Below, piece by piece: positions 43,187 through 51,574 of a stretch of 64,000 bases of DNA (position 1 is its first letter; the number at the start of each line of letters is the position of its first letter). The DNA lies in NCBI GenBank assembly GCA_027450065.1, contig DAIDKK010000002.1:17053-81052 (forward strand). The letters run 5' to 3'. The position numbers and the translations under genes are program-made. Source of the stretch: Candidatus Saccharimonadota bacterium. GTDB lineage: Bacteria; Patescibacteriota; Saccharimonadia; Saccharimonadales; UBA4665. A model generated the notes under the pieces. The model saw only the letters and a list, made by a program, of their open reading frames with translations, searched no databases and was not told the DNA's origin.

Positions 43187-43693
43187 ATGTTAGTAAAAAT
43201 CATTGACGATGAAGACAAAGATATAGGTTGTATCGAAAGACAGTATTTGGTTCAGTACGGCCTAAGACACCAAATAGCACGAGTGATAGTACTTTCTAAG
43301 AAAGACCAGAAAATACTACTCCAACAGAGAAGTCTCTTGAAGGACTCCTGTCCCGGGATGTGGGACACGAGCTCAAGTGGCCACGTGGATGCTGGTGAAC
43401 AGGCGAGCACAGCAGCCTTAAGAGAGCTAAAAGAAGAAATAGGCATTTCTGCTAGTAATGTTACTCTCGTGGGATCTTTTAATACGAACGAGCGGCTAGC
43501 CGGGGGCAGGTTAGTACGGTCAACCCTAATATATGTACTCGAGATCAATAGCACGAACGACGTAAAGCCTACAGTAGACCCCACTGAACTCGAGACCATA
43601 GAATGGCATAACATTGAAAGCACAGAGTTTATGTCACTCACACCTGGGGCAAAAAAAAGCCTAAATATACTTCGGGCTTGGCTTAAAAAATAG
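43187..43693 (+). CDS. Nudix hydrolase
   Basis: A 168-residue protein with a complete Nudix box, GHVDAGEQASTAALRELKEE then IG, preceded by LLQQRSLLKDSCPGMWD and followed by a WHNI motif. The layout resembles the IPP-isomerase-like/YfcD branch. It hydrolyses a nucleoside diphosphate linked to another group; the substrate is unknown. TATACT (43175-43180) ends 6 nt before the ATG, so it can be transcribed on its own as well as with the NTase-NDK gene. The pairing suggests one enzyme makes, and the other removes, a nucleotide compound. Confidence 0.88.
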   Translation: MLVKIIDDEDKDIGCIERQYLVQYGLRHQIARVIVLSKKDQKILLQQRSLLKDSCPGMWDTSSSGHVDAGEQASTAALRELKEEIGISASNVTLVGSFNTNERLAGGRLVRSTLIYVLEINSTNDVKPTVDPTELETIEWHNIESTEFMSLTPGAKKSLNILRAWLKK

Positions 43694-43745
43694 AAGACCG
43701 ACGTTGTTGCACAATCTTCAAAGTTGCAAAACTCGTCAATCAAGA

Positions 43746-43788
43746 GGAGCCAAGAAAAATGACTCGTCTTCTGACGGGTCTTTTTTCT
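43746..43788 (+). repeat. tRNA-Asn tail remnant c with terminator
   Basis: GGAGCCA, the last bases of tRNA-Asn, is followed by the hairpin GACTCGTC/GACGGGTC and a TTTTTT run. The tRNA part is very short, so alone it is weak; its placement and attached hairpin match the other remnants. The interval 43694-44017 holds only remnants c and d. Confidence 0.55.
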
Positions 43789-43836
43789 TTATTCCGAGAT
43801 TGTATTTGAGCCAGCGGCCAGCGAACGAAGTAAGTA

Positions 43837-43919
43837 AGGTCGCTGGTTCGTACAGGATTGCACGCGCAGGTGCTTGCACCGAAAACCGAAATCCGTGCCA
43901 TATCCAGTCCTCGGAGCCA
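43837..43919 (+). repeat. tRNA-Asn 3' remnant d, split in the T-loop
   Basis: AGGTCGCTGGTTCG (43837-43850) is identical to the tRNA-Asn variable loop and T-stem. ATCCAGTCC-T-CGGAGCCA (43902-43919) matches the rest of the 3' end with one change. Between them, exactly in the T-loop, 51 bp are inserted. They include GCACGCGCAGGTGCTTGCA, which closely matches a stretch 34 bp before remnant a. Confidence 0.82.
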
Positions 43920-44017
43920 AAGTTAGATTTCGAATTTAAATACAGTACGTATTCTCGCTATAGAATTCCTGTTTTCATGCCATAATCGGTGAGCTATTAA
44001 GAAATGGGGGATGAATC

Positions 44018-44434
44018 ATGACAAAACAAGTTTACATTAATCTACCAGTAAAAGATTTGCAGAAATCTACAGAATTCTATCAAGCTCTCGGCTTCAAGAA
44101 AAATGATATTTTTTCAAACGACAAAGCAAGTGGGATGGAATGGTCTGATAACATTATCGTCATGCTTGTGACGCACGATTTTTACACGACATTTATTCCC
44201 GGTAAACAAATTATCGACGGCGATACAGCCAGTGGCGTGCTACTTGCCCTTAGCTTGGAAACTAAAGAAGATGTACAAAAGTTTGCAGATACTGCTAAGG
44301 CTAGCGGTGGTAACTACTTTACGGTTGAGTATGGGGTATCCGAGGATATAATGTTTGGCTACGAAGTTCTCGACCTTGACGGCAACCAATGGGAGCCAGT
44401 TTGGATGAGCGCGGACTTTACGCCAGAGTCGTAA
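44018..44434 (+). CDS. VOC-family protein (glyoxalase/bleomycin-resistance fold)
   Basis: A 138-residue protein of paired beta-alpha-beta-beta-beta modules. YINLPVKDLQKSTEFYQALGF opens the first, and MFGYEVLDLDGNQWEPVWM closes the second, with the usual D-x-D-G-x-x-W/E ending. VOC proteins bind a metal or an antibiotic; the closest sub-type by eye is the PhnB/YP-type extradiol-like group. No substrate can be assigned. A GGGGATGA SD precedes the ATG. It is monocistronic. Confidence 0.82.
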   Translation: MTKQVYINLPVKDLQKSTEFYQALGFKKNDIFSNDKASGMEWSDNIIVMLVTHDFYTTFIPGKQIIDGDTASGVLLALSLETKEDVQKFADTAKASGGNYFTVEYGVSEDIMFGYEVLDLDGNQWEPVWMSADFTPES

Positions 44435-44578
44435 GATATTCTGACATATGCTCGTCTTTGCCTAGCCCATGAGGGCTCAAGCCCGCGACCGCATATCTCA
44501 AAAAAAACAGAAGTACCTACTTTCTTTTTCATAAGTCGTTATAGAGCAGGTGACAGTATGTAACTCTCGGCTCCGTGA

Positions 44579-45559
44579 TTACATGGGGGACAGGTAGTAT
44601 ACCAATTTACCATCCGATTGATCATCGATAATGGTATTGGCTTTCATTTGGCCATTGCCCGTAGTCGGATCAATCGCCCCGGAGTTTCCGTAAATAAAAG
44701 TGGGCGTGTGGCCGCCGCTAACTACTAGTTCTACATGGCCCCCAATGTAATCGAAGTAGGCAATATCCCCCGGTTTTGGAATATATCCCGACGAAGCCAG
44801 ATGCATTGTAAAACCATAGTTCTGAATAGCATCGGCGGTATTCTCATCCCAGCCATCGTACGCTTGCGTAAAGGGATGTCCCGCCTCTTTATACACGTAG
44901 CTTACAAAATCAGCACACCAAGCTTCATACGGGGCACCATCGGTGTACTTAGCTAGCAAATCTTCATGGCTTACGGTACCGGATTGCCACAACACCCATT
45001 CACGTTCAGCGTAGCAAGCCACAAGCTCACCCTCGGAGCCATGGCAGGCATCGGCCTGAGTGTTTGTTTTGGGCGTCACCGGTGTCCATGTCTGGTTTCC
45101 AGCATGCCCCGATCCACACGGTGCCATCACAACAGGATGCTTTGGATGAGGCGCCGTTAAACACATCGTACTATTTGGATTAAAATAGCTAGTTTTATCC
45201 TTGAGCCATACCTGACCAGGGGCGGTAGCATCGCAGTCAGCAATAACAACAGGGCTATACGAAGTTTTTTGATTATCGCGTACAGTCAGGCAGCTCGTGC
45301 CATGCTTGATTCGATCACCATTTACCGTCCAATCTTGTGCCGAGCTAGTATTGCAGCCCCATAACAAGACCTTGTTACCGCTCTTCAGTCCGTCCTTGTA
45401 GTCGTCAAGGCAATAGCCGCTCGTACCTGATCGAATGCTCGCATGCAAAGCATCTGCACTACCAGTGCCAATCCGAAAAATGATAAATGCAATCAAGCCC
45501 GCAATCGAAAGCAGTATAACCGATAGACGTACAAAGCCACTAGTAGCGTTTCTTGCCAT
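44579..45559 (-). CDS. anchored ricin-type lectin-CHAP cell-wall hydrolase
   Basis: About 326 residues from an ATG at 45559. A membrane helix (LSVILLSIAGLIAFIIF) is followed by a ricin-B beta-trefoil (about residues 40-165) with its Q-x-W-type repeats AQDWTV, GQVWLK and NQTWTP and Cys pairs. Then comes a CHAP domain: EAWCADFVSYVYKEAGHPF holds the catalytic Cys, and GDIAYFDYIGGHVELVVSG the His. CHAP enzymes cut peptidoglycan amide or cross-bridge bonds, and the lectin could dock onto sugars. An external hydrolase with a sugar-binding module fits attachment to or feeding on a host cell, which is inference. Confidence 0.85.
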   Translation of the reverse strand: MARNATSGFVRLSVILLSIAGLIAFIIFRIGTGSADALHASIRSGTSGYCLDDYKDGLKSGNKVLLWGCNTSSAQDWTVNGDRIKHGTSCLTVRDNQKTSYSPVVIADCDATAPGQVWLKDKTSYFNPNSTMCLTAPHPKHPVVMAPCGSGHAGNQTWTPVTPKTNTQADACHGSEGELVACYAEREWVLWQSGTVSHEDLLAKYTDGAPYEAWCADFVSYVYKEAGHPFTQAYDGWDENTADAIQNYGFTMHLASSGYIPKPGDIAYFDYIGGHVELVVSGGHTPTFIYGNSGAIDPTTGNGQMKANTIIDDQSDGKLVYYLSPM

Positions 45560-45754
45560 ATTTTTTGTTTTTGGATTCCATATATATTGTAAGTCAGTAT
45601 ACATAAAATGCAACGGTGTTAGAGAGTATTTTATTGAAGGTTAAGAGGACGACTCTCCTAGTTACATATGCAAGCAAGCGAAAGAGGACTATTTGCTTTT
45701 GCGCTATGTACTTTTGTTTTATACTGACGGTATTACAGTGACAAAAGGTGCTCC

Positions 45755-46063
45755 ATGTCAGAGGCAGAAACATACCTAACGAAAGTACAGCCCGACGTTG
45801 ATGATTGGCTGGAATTCAATGCGCCTTTCTTTGCAAAGTTAAGAGGCGTAGAGCAGGAGGGTCCGGTACAATTTGCGCCATTTACTGACGTCGACGTTCA
45901 TGCCGAAAGAGCAGGGGTGAGCCTGGAAGAGTATTTTGCCCAGATTAAGCAAAAGGTAGGCCCCTTGGGCGGGCTTGCCCTTACGCTTGTCTATTCACCG
46001 ATGGATGAAGCATGCCATGTCGTCGTCGGCCCCAAAGAGGATGCTCAAAACCCGCAAGTCTAA
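45755..46063 (+). CDS. hypothetical protein
   Basis: A 102-residue acidic soluble protein I do not recognise. The middle contains DVHAERAGVSLEEYFAQIKQ (helical) and the end LALTLVYSPMDEACHVVVG (beta). AAAGGTG lies before the ATG as SD. It overlaps the convergent next gene by 4 bp at the stop codons. Confidence 0.58.
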   Translation: MSEAETYLTKVQPDVDDWLEFNAPFFAKLRGVEQEGPVQFAPFTDVDVHAERAGVSLEEYFAQIKQKVGPLGGLALTLVYSPMDEACHVVVGPKEDAQNPQV

Positions 46064-46344
46064 GGAGTAGGCACCCTTTTCACTTTCGTAGGAGTCGTTG
46101 ATACCTCATCCACTATAGGTGTGGCTGCTATATTCACTATTTTTGCCAACCGCTCCAGCTGCTGAAACTTACCGTACTTTATAGGTTCATTTTTATGGTC
46201 ATATAGCCGGTAGTAATGGTCATATTTCCTCACTTCACCATTAAACATTTTAGCCATCGTCGGTTTATCAATACGTTTAATGTACCAGCCGGCCGGTTGC
46301 TGTTCGAGAATATGTTTAATTTTTGCGTAATGATTGAATGGCAT
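46060..46344 (-). CDS. hypothetical protein
   Basis: About 94 residues from an ATG at 46344, where a TATAAT box (minus strand, 46352-46357) ends exactly 7 nt upstream. A longer frame reaches 46470 but lacks a start signal. The N-terminus MPFNHYAKIKHILEQQPAGWYIKR is basic, with YDHYYRLYDHKNEPIKYGKF in the middle and a Thr/Pro/Val tail. I do not recognise a family. Confidence 0.6.
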   Translation of the reverse strand: MPFNHYAKIKHILEQQPAGWYIKRIDKPTMAKMFNGEVRKYDHYYRLYDHKNEPIKYGKFQQLERLAKIVNIAATPIVDEVSTTPTKVKRVPTP

Positions 46345-46547
46345 GGTGCTAATTATACCAATGAAACCTTCGTACCCTGCGTTAATAAGATAGCTAGGAC
46401 GGACTGAACAAGATACCGTAGCATAGAAGAAGCTATGAATTTTTTTCTCTTGTAGCACCCACCTAACCATACGGGTGCTGTGGTATACATGAGAGTCGAA
46501 TGGATTACTAAACTCGTTAAAATTTGGATGCTATAATAGCCACAAGC

Positions 46548-47645
46548 ATGTCAACCTATATCGTACAAGAAAGCACAAATATAACACCGTCGACATTGCT
46601 CCTCACCCTGCAACGCGATGAGGCGGAGCGACCCTTGGCATTCCAACCAGGGCAATATGCTGCCATCAGCTACAAAAGGAAGGGCAGACTGTCCCATGCT
46701 CGTTGTTTTTCGATTGTCAGCTCCCCAACTGACCAACACCTGCTACAGTTCAGCATGCGCCTGCGGGGTCGCTTTACAACTTCTTTAAGTAAACTCGAGC
46801 AGGGGGATTTGGTAGAGGTAAATGGACCTTTTGGTGGCTTCATTTTTGATGCATCCCGCGATAAAAAAGCGATTTTTATAGCCGGTGGCATCGGCATCAC
46901 ACCGTTCATGAGCATGATACGGTATCTGAGCGCCCTACAAGACGATAACGATGTAACCCTACTCTACAGCTGCGCAACCCAAGATGATGTACCATTTGGT
47001 GATGAGTTGCTTGCCATCCATGAAGCCCACCCAAATCTGAAGATTATGTTCGTAGTGGGCAATGGTCCGACCGATCGCCTACCCGCCAAGCAGGTAGCAA
47101 CCGGCCGCATCACCCCAGAGCTGCTCGATAGCGTAACGAGCAAGAGCTACGCTGACTGCCGGTTCTTCATCTGTGGCCCACCGGTATTTATGAAAGCGAT
47201 GTATAGTATCCTCGCCAAACAGGGAGCTCCCAAAGGCAACGTGCTTACAGAGGCGTTTACGCAGTCATCACCAAAACAGACGAGCGTGCTGCGTAGTTGG
47301 CCAGCTAACGTGTACGTGCTTGGTGCTGTCGGTATTGGACTTGGTACGTTCGTCGTGATGGTCAGTGATCTCTTGAAAAGCTTACCCCCAACAACAATAC
47401 AGGCTCCCACCAAAACCGCACCGTATCTCATCACTAATGCCCGCCAAGAACAACTTGATCAGCTCGTGAATAGCATTCCTCCATCGCCAAATGTCATTAC
47501 CGCACCCACAGCGCCGACAACATCTCAAGCCGTAACCCCCACTACGTCAAACCCTCAGCCACAGACTCTTGCGCCAATATACTCTGCGCCCACAACCGCC
47601 CCAGCTCCTACGTGCCAAACGACGCCATCTGGGCGGTGCATATAA
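46548..47645 (+). CDS. FNR-type flavin oxidoreductase with membrane tail
   Basis: About 365 residues. The FAD domain has PGQYAAISYK and ARCFSIVSSP; the NAD(P) domain has AIFIAGGIGITPFMSMIRYL and RFFICGPPVFMKAMYSIL. Instead of the 2Fe-2S domain common in relatives, one membrane helix (VYVLGAVGIGLGTFVVMVSDLL) is followed by about 85 residues of Thr/Pro/Ala-rich tail. It should move electrons from NAD(P)H to a membrane partner. TATAAT (46532-46537) lies 10 nt before the ATG. It is first of a four-gene cluster with apbE and a ferric-reductase-like protein, so the partner is probably the latter. Confidence 0.85.
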   Translation: MSTYIVQESTNITPSTLLLTLQRDEAERPLAFQPGQYAAISYKRKGRLSHARCFSIVSSPTDQHLLQFSMRLRGRFTTSLSKLEQGDLVEVNGPFGGFIFDASRDKKAIFIAGGIGITPFMSMIRYLSALQDDNDVTLLYSCATQDDVPFGDELLAIHEAHPNLKIMFVVGNGPTDRLPAKQVATGRITPELLDSVTSKSYADCRFFICGPPVFMKAMYSILAKQGAPKGNVLTEAFTQSSPKQTSVLRSWPANVYVLGAVGIGLGTFVVMVSDLLKSLPPTTIQAPTKTAPYLITNARQEQLDQLVNSIPPSPNVITAPTAPTTSQAVTPTTSNPQPQTLAPIYSAPTTAPAPTCQTTPSGRCI

Positions 47646-47654
47646 AGTTACCCT

Positions 47655-48599
47655 ATGCAGTACTACCAGGAATGTATAGCCCTTGGGAGCATGACTGGTA
47701 TATCGCTTGTGAGCGATGCCAGCCCTGCGTCCATAGAGGCACTCTATGCTAATCTCTGGCAATCGATATTTTTATTTGAAAGACAATTTAGCCGTTTCGT
47801 ACCGAGTAGTGAGCTGTCAAGACTGAACCGTGAAGCTGGGACAAGGCAGTTCATATCTTCCGAATTTCGAGACATTTTGCTCGCAGCCAAAACGATAGCG
47901 AACGAAACGGATGGTATATACAACCCGTTTGTACTACCCGCTCTGCAGGCCAGTGGGTATGTCCACTCACGAGTACCGGGCTACGAGCAAGATGCAGTCG
48001 ACAATTATTCGAACCGGTCCGTGGTGACAATTGAACGACTAGAAATCGGTGACGACTGGGCACGCATACCGTACGGAACGGCATTAGACCTTGGTGGATG
48101 TGGCAAAGGGTATCTTGCCGACCAGTTGCGCACCAAGCTACCAAAGACAGTAACGGGTTACTGGCTATCGCTCGGCGGTGATATAGCCGCTGGAGGCCTT
48201 GATGATAGCAAGGAACCGTGGAAAATAACCATCCAGGATGCCCGCGATCCAATCCAAAATATCGGCACCCTGACGACTACAACTTCATGTGGTGTCGCGA
48301 CATCAGGCACCACTGTCCATACTGGCAAGAAGGGAGGAAAAGCATGGCACCATCTCATTGACCCCCGTACGCACGAGCCGGCCGTGACTGACGTCTTGCT
48401 TGCAACGGTATGTGATACATCAGCCCTCCGTGCCGATGTGTTTGCAAGTTGCGCAGTCATACTAGGGAGTAAAGAGGGCCTACAGTTCCTCAAGAAACAC
48501 GGCATACGAGCCGCGGCACTGCAGTGTCATCTCACGAATGAAACTTTCCATAGTATTCATTACGGTAATGGTATAATCATACATACTCCTCATGCGTAA
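47655..48599 (+). CDS. apbE: FAD:protein FMN transferase (ApbE)
   Basis: A 314-residue flavinyltransferase that covalently attaches FMN to Thr or Ser of extracytosolic proteins. The core shows ALDLGGCGKGYLADQL, LSLGGDIAAGG and HHLIDPRTHEP followed by SALRADVFASCAVILG, the metal and FAD binding parts. No signal peptide is seen, unlike secreted ApbE proteins, so export or cytoplasmic action is unclear. I found no clear S/T-G-A-T/S flavinylation site in its neighbours. Its 3' end overlaps the next gene by 8 bp, so the cluster is co-translated. Confidence 0.9.
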   Translation: MQYYQECIALGSMTGISLVSDASPASIEALYANLWQSIFLFERQFSRFVPSSELSRLNREAGTRQFISSEFRDILLAAKTIANETDGIYNPFVLPALQASGYVHSRVPGYEQDAVDNYSNRSVVTIERLEIGDDWARIPYGTALDLGGCGKGYLADQLRTKLPKTVTGYWLSLGGDIAAGGLDDSKEPWKITIQDARDPIQNIGTLTTTTSCGVATSGTTVHTGKKGGKAWHHLIDPRTHEPAVTDVLLATVCDTSALRADVFASCAVILGSKEGLQFLKKHGIRAAALQCHLTNETFHSIHYGNGIIIHTPHA

Positions 48600-49344
48600 A
48601 CTACTCCTTATTATCCAACTACTTGCTCTAGTGACATTTACTGCCAGTTTGGGGCAAAGCGCAGCGGCACTTACTCCTACTGGAGCCGCTGCAAACCAAA
48701 GCTTTACCACCACAGATTCGCCGAATATACTCGTGAAGCCCGTACAAGGGCCTACCGTCTCTAAGCAACTCGAAACCCGCGCAAAGTCATCGTGGCCTTG
48801 GTACATCACCCGTGCAGCAGGCTTTGTGGCGGCCTTTTCTCTCATTATGCTCATGCTTTCGGGCGTTGGCTTCATAACTGGCGGCAGCTTCAGGTTCCTT
48901 GAGCCGCTTACCGCCTGGGCAACCCACAAAGCCATCGCCTACGTATTTACCGTATCAGTCATAATACATGTGGTTGCGCTTCTGTTTGATACGTATGTAC
49001 CCTTTTCAATCGCCCAGCTGTTCGTGCCGTTTTTGTCACACTACCGTGATATTTCTATTGCAGGGCACCATCTCGGGTCGCTCTACGTGGCCCTTGGTGT
49101 CCTTGCATTGTATTTTGTACTCGCTATAGTTCTGACGTCTATCATATGGATTGATAAGAAGCCGCATACCTGGAAATTATTTCATTTCCTAGCTTACCTG
49201 ACTATGATCTTTGTATTCTTTCACGCGCTCTACCTTGGCACTGACTTAACACGGGGTATTTTTCGTATTTTATGGATTATATTCGGCTGTATCGTGGGCA
49301 TTTCCATCGTATACAGACTTCGGAGGAGGGCGCAAGCTAGATGA
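48592..49344 (+). CDS. ferric-reductase-like transmembrane protein
   Basis: A 250-residue protein with a signal-like N-terminus followed by six membrane helices. Histidines that may bind heme lie in LTAWATHKAIAYVF, VSVIIHVVALLF, SIAGHHLGSLY and LFHFLAYLTMIFVFFHALYLG. This pattern fits the ferric reductase-like/YedZ membrane domain family, which carries electrons across the membrane through b-type heme. The FAD/NAD domain fused in eukaryotic relatives is here a separate gene (FNR oxidoreductase). It overlaps its neighbours by 8 and 4 bp. Confidence 0.78.
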   Translation: MRKLLLIIQLLALVTFTASLGQSAAALTPTGAAANQSFTTTDSPNILVKPVQGPTVSKQLETRAKSSWPWYITRAAGFVAAFSLIMLMLSGVGFITGGSFRFLEPLTAWATHKAIAYVFTVSVIIHVVALLFDTYVPFSIAQLFVPFLSHYRDISIAGHHLGSLYVALGVLALYFVLAIVLTSIIWIDKKPHTWKLFHFLAYLTMIFVFFHALYLGTDLTRGIFRILWIIFGCIVGISIVYRLRRRAQAR

Positions 49345-49961
49345 CACAGGCCTTAACGCCTGCGCTTGCCACTATCCGCGAGCGCAATAAGCACAAGCGC
49401 GTGTTTGGCTGGATTTTCTTATACGTGGTGCTTATTGCAACTTTTGTATTTTCTGTTTATTGGCAGGCCAAACGTGTTAATACTCTCGGCCTTGCTTCGG
49501 GCAAACTACAACTCACAACCTCGAAGTCCACATACACAATTGGCGATTCTATTAGCTATACCCTCAAGAATAACCTTGAAAAGCCCATTACACTTGTAAC
49601 TTCCTGTCCCCAGGAACCACTCTATGTATACTCTTGGGCTAACAATGCATGGGCCCGTATACACGATACGGCCACTGCTTCGGCTTGTTCTGGTGAACCT
49701 CCACAACAAACCATACCCGTTGGCGGCTCCTACACACAAACGTTTGACAAATGGCCAAATCTTTTTGACAAACCAGGCATATACCGCATCGTTAGCCTTG
49801 CCACTAACTACACGGCGCTGCCGTATGCTGATTTTCAGGTTATCGCCAAACCTGTTGTCATCCAACCGAAAGTAGAAACGCAGACGCAAATCATCATTCA
49901 AAAAGTAATTACCCCCGTATATATCACCGTGCCAAGTAGCGGTGGTGGTGGCGATAACTAA
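49341..49961 (+). CDS. membrane-anchored Ig-like/BsuPI-type domain protein
   Basis: A 206-residue protein: one N-terminal membrane helix (VFGWIFLYVVLIATFVFSVYW) and an external beta-rich domain. The domain (KSTYTIGDSISYTLKNNLEK, then PGIYRIVSLA) resembles BsuPI/intracellular proteinase inhibitor-type Ig folds. The tail is repetitive and ends in a Gly-rich stretch. It overlaps the ferric-reductase-like gene by 4 bp, so it is probably an accessory component of the same complex. No FMN or heme site is visible. Confidence 0.68.
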   Translation: MTQALTPALATIRERNKHKRVFGWIFLYVVLIATFVFSVYWQAKRVNTLGLASGKLQLTTSKSTYTIGDSISYTLKNNLEKPITLVTSCPQEPLYVYSWANNAWARIHDTATASACSGEPPQQTIPVGGSYTQTFDKWPNLFDKPGIYRIVSLATNYTALPYADFQVIAKPVVIQPKVETQTQIIIQKVITPVYITVPSSGGGGDN

Positions 49962-50242
49962 AGCGCGCCAAGGCCATACCCACGACTGCCAGAATCCCAT
50001 AAATTACTCATATGCGTGTCCTCGCTAGATTGAGCAAGAATAATAGAGGTATGGCTCGAATATATCGCAGCACAGTGATGGGTAAGCTTATTGCACCATA
50101 TGACAAAGTGAGCACCCGGAAGCATATACACCGGCTTACATGCCCCCGTATAGCTTCAACGCTACGCCCTAGGCTGGCTGTGCCTTCGCTGACTCATGAA
50201 CATAGTTTTACAGATACAGTCAATGCTCTATGAGAATAGTAG

Positions 50243-50296
50243 TTACGTTTACCACGTAAACATAAGCGTTGCATATTATGAAGAGGTAGCTATAAT
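50243..50296 (+). promoter_or_regulatory. arc operon promoter with palindromic operator
   Basis: TTGCAT (50269-50274) and TATAAT (50291-50296), 16 nt apart, form a strong sigma70-type promoter 40 nt upstream of arcA. Just upstream, TTACGT-TTACC-ACGTAA (50243-50259) is a perfect inverted repeat, placed like an activator site. The interval 49962-50242 shows no supported gene. Confidence 0.72.
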
Positions 50297-50335
50297 GATT
50301 TTTAGCACAATATAAAATCTTACAAGAATGGATGG

Positions 50336-51574
50336 ATGGTGGGTCCACTGCAAATTACCTCAGAAATAGGAACATTAAAGACGGTTTTGGTGCACCGTCC
50401 TGGCGCCGAACTCGAGAATCTTACGCCAGACACACTACACGAATTACTATTTGACGATATACCCTATCTACAAGTAGCCCAAGAAGAACATGATGCCTTT
50501 ACTGAGCTGCTCCGCTCACGCGGCATTGAGGTGTTGTACCTTGATCAAATGACGGCCGAGGCACTTGATCACGATGATCTGAAGCGGGCGTTTGCTACTG
50601 AAATGGTGGCCGCCTCCAAGCAAGGTGAACGCCGAGTGACCGGGGCTCTCATAGAGTACCTCGTGAATATGCCAACGCTCGATATGGTTCATGCCATCAT
50701 GGCCGGCGTACGCAAAGACCATATTCAGCTACCGCCCGAGCATGCCCAACAGCTGCACAACATGGTACAGAAAACGCATTATCCATTCTATCTCGACCCT
50801 ATGCCAAATTTGTACTTCACGAGAGACCCAAACGCCACCATTGGTGGCGGCTTGACGAACAACCGTATGCACTGGCCAGCTAGGCGCCGCGAATCGTTAT
50901 TCATGAAATATATCATCGAGCATCATCCGCGCTTTGCATCTGCCAACGTACCGGTATGGTATGGCCGCGACAATAAATTCTCAATGGAGGGTGGCGACGA
51001 GTTAGTCCTCAGCCATGACACGATGGCAATAGGCATCAGCGAACGGACCACACCGGAAGCGATTGAATCAATGGCCGTGAAATTATTTGCTGGTTCCGAG
51101 TTTAAGAAAATCATTGCAATTGAAATTCCCAAATCACACGCCTTTATGCACCTTGATACCGTCTTTACGATGATTGACCATGCTACCTTTTCGATACATC
51201 CGGCCATCCGCGACAATGGTGGCAGGCTGAATATGTACATCCTCGAAAAGACCGAAGGCCAAGAATACCCAACCATCACGACCGAGACCGATCTGGAGCA
51301 TGTGTTACGTGTTGCACTTGCAAAGGACCACATTACCCTTATCGAATGTGGGAATGGAGATGAGATTTCGTCTGCTCGTGAGCAATGGAACGATGGCAGT
51401 AACACATTGGCGATAGCACCGGGCGTCGTCGTGACCTACGACCGTAATTATGTAACCAATCAAGCACTGCGTGATCAAGGCATCGAAGTACTCGAGATCT
51501 CGGGTGCTGAGCTCGGTCGTGGCCGCGGCGGGCCACGCTGCATGAGCATGCCACTCGTCAGGGAGGATATATAA
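50336..51574 (+). CDS. arcA: arginine deiminase
   Basis: A 412-residue enzyme that hydrolyses arginine to citrulline and ammonia. NLYFTRDPNATIGGG, MEGGDELVLSHD and HLDTVFTMIDHATFSIH hold the substrate-binding and catalytic Asp/His residues, and GRGRGGPRCMSMPL holds the nucleophilic Cys near the C-terminus. Length is normal. It is first in the operon and feeds the next enzymes to yield one ATP per arginine. Reports on mammal-associated Saccharibacteria describe an acquired arginine deiminase system, which this would match. Confidence 0.97.
   Translation: MVGPLQITSEIGTLKTVLVHRPGAELENLTPDTLHELLFDDIPYLQVAQEEHDAFTELLRSRGIEVLYLDQMTAEALDHDDLKRAFATEMVAASKQGERRVTGALIEYLVNMPTLDMVHAIMAGVRKDHIQLPPEHAQQLHNMVQKTHYPFYLDPMPNLYFTRDPNATIGGGLTNNRMHWPARRRESLFMKYIIEHHPRFASANVPVWYGRDNKFSMEGGDELVLSHDTMAIGISERTTPEAIESMAVKLFAGSEFKKIIAIEIPKSHAFMHLDTVFTMIDHATFSIHPAIRDNGGRLNMYILEKTEGQEYPTITTETDLEHVLRVALAKDHITLIECGNGDEISSAREQWNDGSNTLAIAPGVVVTYDRNYVTNQALRDQGIEVLEISGAELGRGRGGPRCMSMPLVREDI

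Noticed and set aside
50012..50233. 73-residue ORF upstream of the arc operon
   Set aside because: Basic, irregular composition with no family signal; no SD and no promoter box at the proper distance.
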